DNA from: a virus
Length of the DNA stretch: 52,774 nt
Direction: 5' to 3' (one strand)
Virus record (IMG/VR): IMGVR_UViG_3300025679_000009
Coordinates: 1-52,774 of that record
Below are positions 49,204 through 52,774 of the stretch, piece after piece. The first letter of the stretch is position 1; every line of letters starts with the position of its first letter. Below the pieces are notes generated by a model that worked only from the letters and a program-made list of their open reading frames with translations, was not told the DNA's origin and made no database searches. The position numbers and the translations under genes were made by a program.

Positions 49204-50873
49204 GTGCGCACCGCCTCGCGATAATGTTTGGGACTGATGCCGTAGCTCGCTGCGATCACCTCCGCCGGCGTGTCGCCGCGCATGGCCCCGAGGTGGAATT
49301 TCCGCCTGGTGCCGTCCGGCTCGAGCGATCCGTTGAGCACTTCGACGACTCGTAGGCGATCGCCGGCGACGTCGAGATCGAGCAGTCGCCGCGGCTGGCC
49401 GTGTAGCTCGTCGGCGGCGATCACCTTCGCGTGCCGCTCGGCGAGATATCGTTCGAAGCCGAAGACCTCGAGCATCATGCGGCGAAGTTCGGCATTGCGC
49501 TCCCCCTCGATCGCGGAGGGCGTCAGCCTTGCGCGCTCGCGGATGATCCATTCGTGCGAGCGCGGGATCTGCATTCCGTGCCAGAAATACAGGTCCCAGC
49601 CGTCGCTATAGGCGATCGCGGGGCCGCTCTCGGCGTGCAGACGTCCCGCGGCGTTGCGCTTCAGCAGTCGCGGTCGGTCAGACACCATCGCGTAGTCGGT
49701 GTTGAGCATGTACGGGCCGCCCTGGCTGTGGGCGACCTCGTAGGCCGCGAGTTCGTCGGCAAGGTCGATCTCGAGGCCGCAGACGTCGCGGAAGAACGTC
49801 GTCCAGGATGCCCACCAACACCACAGATTGCCGCCCGAGTCGCCGGCATAGGCCGCGCACCGCAGGAGGAAGAGCGCGTCCTGATCGACCGCGCTGCGAA
49901 CCGCGCTGCGAACCGCGCTGCCAACCGCGCTGTCGACCGCGCTGCGAACCGCGCTGCGAACCGCGCTGCGAACCGCGCTGCGAACCGCGCTGCCAACCGC
50001 GCTGCCAACCGCGCTGCCAACCGCGCTGCGAACCGCGCTGCGAACCGCGCTGCCAACCGCGCTGCGAACCGCGCTGCCAACCGCGCTGTCGACCGCGCTG
50101 CCAACCGCGCTGCCAACCGCGCTGCGAACCGCGCTGCCAACCGCGCTGTCGACCGCGCTGCCAACCGCGCTGCCAACCGCGCTGTCGACCGCGCTGCGAA
50201 CCGCGCTGTCGACCGCGCTGCCAACCGCGCTGTCGACCGCGCTGCCAACCGCGCTGTCGACCGCGCTGCGAACCGCGCTGTCGACCGCGCTGCGAACCGC
50301 GCTGCGAACCGCGCTGTCGACCGCGCTGCGAACCGCGCTGCCAACCGCGCTGTCGACCGCGCTGCGAACCGCGCTGTCGACCGCGCTGTCGACCGCGCTG
50401 TCGACCGCGCTGCCAACCGCGCTGTCGACCGCGCTGTCGACCGCGCTGCCAACCGCGCTGTCGACCGCGCTGCCAACCGCGCTGCGAACCGCGCTGTCGA
50501 CCGCGCTGCGAACCGCGCTGTCGACCGCGCTGCCAACCGCGCTGTCGACCGCGCTGTCGACCGCGCTGTCGACCGCGCTGCGAACCGCGCTGCCAACCGC
50601 GCTGCGAGCAGGGAAGCCGTGCCGCAGCGCGTGGATGGCGCCACCGGCGACGCCGAATGCGATGCGTAGCGTGAACGGCGACGGCACGAAGATCACTGCC
50701 TTTGGTGGCCGCAGATTGGCCCGCTGATACATGATGCGGATCGCAGCATCGACCTCCTTCCGTTCTTTTGCCGACATCGGATCGGTCGAGAGACCGATCC
50801 TGATCCATTTGTCGCGCCACTCGGGCATGCGCGCGGCGTGTGCCGGCGTGAGGCTGTCAATCCGTTTCACCAT
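49200..50873 (-). CDS. DUF6745-type protein with an internal (SAVx)60 repeat
   Basis: 557 residues with AGGAG before the ATG. N-terminal part (1-89): MPEWRDKWIRIGLSTDPMSA and VIFVPSPFTLRIAF. Residues about 90-330 are 60 tandem tetrapeptides Ser-Ala-Val-(Asp, Arg or Gly). C-terminal part: LWCWWASWTTFFRDV, GRLHAESGPAIAYSDGWDLY, FWHGMQIP and AELRRMMLEVFGFERYL, which look like the DUF6745 family. Without the repeat it would be about 317 residues. The function is unknown; copy-number changes in the repeat would keep the frame. Coupled to the ATPase by GTGA. Confidence 0.8.
   Translation of the reverse strand: MVKRIDSLTPAHAARMPEWRDKWIRIGLSTDPMSAKERKEVDAAIRIMYQRANLRPPKAVIFVPSPFTLRIAFGVAGGAIHALRHGFPARSAVGSAVRSAVDSAVDSAVDSAVGSAVDSAVRSAVDSAVRSAVGSAVDSAVGSAVDSAVDSAVGSAVDSAVDSAVDSAVRSAVDSAVGSAVRSAVDSAVRSAVRSAVDSAVRSAVDSAVGSAVDSAVGSAVDSAVRSAVDSAVGSAVGSAVDSAVGSAVRSAVGSAVGSAVDSAVGSAVRSAVGSAVRSAVRSAVGSAVGSAVGSAVRSAVRSAVRSAVRSAVDSAVGSAVRSAVRSAVDQDALFLLRCAAYAGDSGGNLWCWWASWTTFFRDVCGLEIDLADELAAYEVAHSQGGPYMLNTDYAMVSDRPRLLKRNAAGRLHAESGPAIAYSDGWDLYFWHGMQIPRSHEWIIRERARLTPSAIEGERNAELRRMMLEVFGFERYLAERHAKVIAADELHGQPRRLLDLDVAGDRLRVVEVLNGSLEPDGTRRKFHLGAMRGDTPAEVIAASYGISPKHYREAVRT
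49885..50604 (-). repeat. Tandem array of sixty 12-bp units, three variants
   Basis: Sixty exact 12-bp units (720 bp) with no other bases. On the plus strand each is a variable trinucleotide plus ACCGCGCTG: TCG (22 units), CGA (19), or CCA (19). Read on the minus strand these give Ser-Ala-Val followed by Asp, Arg or Gly. The conserved nine bases have no substitutions in any unit. Asp units are enriched in the N-terminal half of the protein (15 of 30 against 7 of 30). As the unit is a multiple of three without stop codons, all six frames are open here. Confidence 0.97.
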
Positions 50874-50904
50874 GGCTCCTGTCCCTCTGTTCTTGTGGTG
50901 GTGA

Positions 50905-51405
50905 TCAGTCGGCGACGACGCGTTCTTCGGCGCCGGCGCTCTCGATCTGTCGGCCGATGAGATAATTGCCCGGCGGTACGCGGATGCTGTTGTGCTCCTG
51001 GTGCGCGATCGTCATTGGACCGTCCTCGACGACGAGGCAGCCAACGACAAGATCGGCGCGCGTCAGAAGCCCGCGGCTCTGCATCTGAGCCGCGACGTTT
51101 GGATCGCGATAGAGCCGCGCGTGACCGATGCTGGCCTTGGCGCCGCCAAGCTTCTTGCGCAGCGACGTATCGCGAACCTGCAGCACCGGATCGGCCTGCA
51201 CATCGGTCTTGCGGAAGCGCCGCTCGCGCGGCAGCGCGATGTGGTGGTGATGGCCAGTCAGCTCGCCTTCCTGCAGGATGAGTTTGTTGTCGACCGGTTG
51301 GATCTCGTCGGTGGTAGACACCTTGATGCCGGCAGGGATAGGGACGATCGAGACGTCACCTTGGAACGCCTGGCCCTTGGTGGGATCGAAATCATGAACG
51401 CGCAT
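50905..51405 (-). CDS. Conserved-type hypothetical protein with His-rich motif
   Basis: 166 residues with GAGGAG upstream. Start FQGDVSIVPIPAGIKVS, then KLILQEGELTGHHHHIAL, which is a run of four His after an E-L-T-G turn, and SIRVPPGNYLIGRQIE at the end. The strand pattern suggests a small beta-barrel. The gene lies just before the DUF6745-type gene and may work with it. Confidence 0.68.
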   Translation of the reverse strand: MRVHDFDPTKGQAFQGDVSIVPIPAGIKVSTTDEIQPVDNKLILQEGELTGHHHHIALPRERRFRKTDVQADPVLQVRDTSLRKKLGGAKASIGHARLYRDPNVAAQMQSRGLLTRADLVVGCLVVEDGPMTIAHQEHNSIRVPPGNYLIGRQIESAGAEERVVAD

Positions 51406-51420
51406 TGTCGGTCTCCTCGT

Positions 51421-51750
51421 TCAATTCTCGGGGGGGGGGGTATACTCGCCTTCACGCAACCTACGGTTAATTCGATCTTCGGTGGCTTGGCGCTCCGCGC
51501 GCCGCAACATCAGCGACTCGGCCCGCAGCGCACCCTCCCGCGTAAGCGAGTAGAAGGGGCCTTCGGGTCGGCCGCGCTGGATGTTTTGCCGGTGCCAGAT
51601 GTTCAGCAGGCCGAGGCGGCAGAGGCCGCCTGCGAGTTCGCGCACGCCGGAGAGCAAAGTGACCGGCATTGATGCACCGCCGCAACGGAGCAGGTGAACG
51701 ACAATGTCGATTTCTTGCCGCGTGAGCGGCCGGTCGGTCGTGCGCGTCAC
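51421..51750 (-). CDS. Putative winged-helix regulator, first gene of the right-hand operon
   Basis: 109 residues from GTG with GGGAG upstream. LTRQEIDIVVHLLRCGGASM, then VRELAGGLCRLGLL and GPFYSLTREGALRAESL give a winged-helix pattern. The C-terminal Pro codons come from an 11-G tract (51430-51440) that could slip in replication or reading. As the first gene it could regulate the operon. Confidence 0.62.
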   Translation of the reverse strand: MTRTTDRPLTRQEIDIVVHLLRCGGASMPVTLLSGVRELAGGLCRLGLLNIWHRQNIQRGRPEGPFYSLTREGALRAESLMLRRAERQATEDRINRRLREGEYTPPPEN

Positions 51751-51883
51751 GCGGCACTCCCGATGTCAGAATCACACCTCGCTTTTACCCGGGACTTGCC
51801 CCGGTTGCGCCGGGGTTTGTCAGAATCGCAGGTAGCAATATCAATGGGTTGATGCAGGTTCGAATCCTGCTGCCCGGACGCCT
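51751..51883. promoter_or_regulatory. Leader and promoter region of the right-hand operon
   Basis: 133 bases without a gene. TGTCAGAATC occurs twice as a direct repeat (51764-51773 and 51818-51827; GATTCTGACA on the operon strand), 54 bp apart. Between them lies a hairpin CCCCGG-TTGCG-CCGGGG followed by TTT (51799-51818). A tRNA-like T-arm hairpin (51854-51870) lies at the far end without a complete tRNA. A regulator may bind the repeats; no clear promoter is seen. Confidence 0.45.
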
Positions 51884-52321
51884 TCATCCGGTGCCTCCTT
51901 GCACTGCTCGCGCGATTGCTGAGAGCGTCGCGCGTCGATCGAGACGCCCCGGATGATCCGCTCGAACCGCGGCGTAGATCGTCACGGTGAGCGCACCGAC
52001 GGCGACCTCGAAAGCGGCGCCCCCGCGTACGCGCACTCCCAGGCGTTTCACTGCCGCCAGGAACGCGTCATGCGTCAGGTCGCGTTTGGCGCGCAGCCGA
52101 TGCTCGGGCGCTGGCAGGGCGAACAGCGTCAGCTGACGCGGCGATCGACGACGGCCTTGCGCTCGAGATCGTTTCGACTCCAGAGTCGAATCCCGGGCCT
52201 TAGTGCCGTTCTGGTCCGTGCGAGGAGTCGAATCGTTGCTAGAAAAACCTTGCGAAGACCCCCGATGACGCTGCCCTGTCACGGCAGAGGCCGCGGGTTC
52301 GAGTCCCGTCGCTCCCGCCAT
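51884..52321 (-). CDS. Hypothetical protein at the right end, start uncertain
   Basis: The open frame gives 145 residues if it starts at ATG 52321, which lies across attR, with the last base from the host. The first 20 residues or so would just be the back-translation of the tRNA repeat, so a real start further in is likely, yet no ATG, GTG or TTG follows before the conserved-looking part (RQLTLFALPAPEHRLRAKRD and following: THDAFLAAVKRLGVRVRGGA). Function unknown. Confidence 0.45.
   Translation of the reverse strand: MAGATGLEPAASAVTGQRHRGSSQGFSSNDSTPRTDQNGTKARDSTLESKRSRAQGRRRSPRQLTLFALPAPEHRLRAKRDLTHDAFLAAVKRLGVRVRGGAAFEVAVGALTVTIYAAVRADHPGRLDRRATLSAIARAVQGGTG
52171..52234 (-). promoter_or_regulatory. 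Putative integrase arm-type sites, right end
   Basis: GAGTCGAATC at 52183-52192 and 52225-52234, the inverse of the two left-end decamers, plus a near copy GTTTCGACTC at 52171-52180. The near copy and the 52183 site form an inverted repeat around a 2-base centre. They lie 35-100 bp inside attR. The function is inferred from symmetry with the left end. Confidence 0.6.
52269..52320 (+). repeat. attR core (3' fragment of tRNA-Asp)
   Basis: Exact 52-bp copy of 78-129, comprising the anticodon stem to CCA. It lacks the tRNA 5' half, so it is not a working tRNA and marks the phage right end. Confidence 0.95.
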
Positions 52322-52382
52322 TCTTTCAATGACTTAGTCCCGTATTCGGGTGCCGTATTCGCACCCTCCGAGGGGCGTCACA

Positions 52383-52774
52383 ATGACAATTCCGGATGCG
52401 GTTTCGGGCGTTGAAGCCCTGTTCTTCGACGTGTTCGGAACCCTGCTCGATTGGCGGACGTCGATCGCCCGTGAGGCGGAAAAAGTCCTCAGCCCCCTTG
52501 GCCACAAGCTCGACTGGATCGCCTTTGCCGATGCCTGGCGGGGCGAATACCAGCCCGGCATGGAGGAGGTGCGCTCCGGCCGCATCCCGTTCTCCAAGCT
52601 CGACGTGCTGCACAGGCGCAATCTCGAACGCTGCCTGCCACGCTTCGGCGTCAGTGACCTCGGCGAAGCGACGATGCAGAACCTCAACAATGCCTGGCAC
52701 CGGCTCGACGCTTGGCCGGACGTGCCGGCGGCGCTGGCGCGGCTCAAGCGCAAATACATCATCGCGCCGTGCTC
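52383..52774 (+). CDS. Haloacid dehalogenase type II (HAD superfamily), partial, host gene
   Basis: The first 130 residues are present and the window ends mid-gene. ALFFDVFGTLLDWRTSIARE holds the HAD motif I nucleophile (Asp at about residue 16) and the FGT-L-DWR pattern of (S)-2-haloacid dehalogenases, and LDAWPDVPAALARLKRKYI follows. It would hydrolyse 2-haloacids or related substrates. This is the chromosome beyond attR. Confidence 0.85.
   Translation, partial: MTIPDAVSGVEALFFDVFGTLLDWRTSIAREAEKVLSPLGHKLDWIAFADAWRGEYQPGMEEVRSGRIPFSKLDVLHRRNLERCLPRFGVSDLGEATMQNLNNAWHRLDAWPDVPAALARLKRKYIIAPC

Larger units (their letters stand above)
78..52320. mobile_element. Complete temperate T7-like (podovirus-type) prophage integrated in tRNA-Asp
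   Basis: An exact 52-bp direct repeat (78-129 and 52269-52320), consisting of the 3' part of a tRNA-Asp gene, bounds a contiguous set of phage modules: integrase, switch, early genes, terminase, head, T7-type tail, internal virion proteins, fibres, lysis, and a right-hand accessory operon. Every module has apparently intact reading frames, so the element may be functional. The virion genes follow T7 order, but no phage RNA polymerase or DNA polymerase is visible. Host sequence lies at 1-77 and from 52321. Integration into the 3' end of tRNA genes by tyrosine integrases is well established. Confidence 0.95.

Noticed and set aside
49885-50604. CRISPR array
   Set aside because: Units are contiguous 12-mers with no spacers and code for protein in frame with both flanks; no cas genes.
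49885-50604. Diversity-generating retroelement target
   Set aside because: No reverse transcriptase or template repeat in the window, and the variation is among fixed trinucleotides, not adenine-specific.
49431-50669. Long plus-strand and other minus-strand open frames through the repeat array
   Set aside because: The 12-bp unit is free of stop codons in all six frames, so the openness is a by-product. Only the minus-strand frame of 49200-50873 has non-repeat protein-like sequence on both sides, a ribosome site and coupling.
51799-51876. A second tRNA gene ending near 51876
   Set aside because: A good T-arm (GCAGG-TTCGAAT-CCTGC, 51854-51870) is present, but no matching acceptor stem, D-arm or anticodon arm could be drawn upstream, and CCA is not encoded. 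At most a fragment.

Overview
The window is almost entirely one integrated temperate phage (about 52.2 kb, 78-52320) in a GC-rich alphaproteobacterium. Protein style (GapR-like DUF2312 protein, XRE regulators, adjacent haloacid dehalogenase) suggests Rhizobiales, probably Bradyrhizobium or a relative; that is an inference. The phage sits in the 3' part of a tRNA-Asp(GTC) gene. The last 52 bp of the tRNA (78-129) are repeated exactly at 52269-52320, and host sequence resumes with a haloacid dehalogenase gene cut by the window edge. Copies of GATTCGACTC next to both cores look like integrase arm sites.

Layout. (1) 154-4993, minus strand: an overlapping early leftward operon reading HNH nuclease, M15-like peptidase, XRE regulator, small proteins, zinc-ribbon proteins, a putative excisionase, and a divergent tyrosine integrase. 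(2) 5030-6103: the switch, with a short XRE repressor, a Cro-like gene, and three palindromes of the form WTACAG-N5-CTGTAW, two of which lie inside candidate divergent promoters. (3) 6248-11796, plus strand: early rightward genes including a GapR-like protein, an MT-A70 adenine methyltransferase, a possible replication protein and several unknowns. (4) 11894-12817: a second, canonical tyrosine recombinase. (5) 13014-40920: packaging, head and tail genes in the order of a T7-like podovirus (terminases, gp8-type portal, scaffold, capsid, tail tubular A and B, gp13/gp14-like proteins, large internal proteins carrying lytic transglycosylase and ADP-ribosyltransferase-like domains, then tail fibre and spike). 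No RNA or DNA polymerase gene is seen.

(6) 40887-42210: an O-acyltransferase gene on the opposite strand, beside a plus-strand stump of a different acyltransferase; this looks like a swapped lysogenic-conversion gene. (7) 42238-44445: lysis cassette with a holin-like protein, a lipobox-bearing lytic transglycosylase, and Rz/Rz1 spanins with Rz1 starting inside Rz. (8) 44442-51750, minus strand: a second tightly coupled operon with a DUF6745-type protein, a HerA/FtsK-like ATPase, an ASCH-like protein, an N4 gp49/Sf6 gp66 family protein and several unknowns. The DUF6745-type gene contains a perfect array of sixty 12-bp units made from only three variants, encoding Ser-Ala-Val-(Asp/Arg/Gly). This operon is the most unusual part of the window.

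How it probably works: the repressor holds the left and right early promoters off through the three operators; induction would allow excision by the left integrase and expression of the rightward early and late genes. The acyltransferase and the right-hand minus operon are placed like genes that could be expressed in the lysogen. Functions are read from motifs and gene order only; no database search was run.
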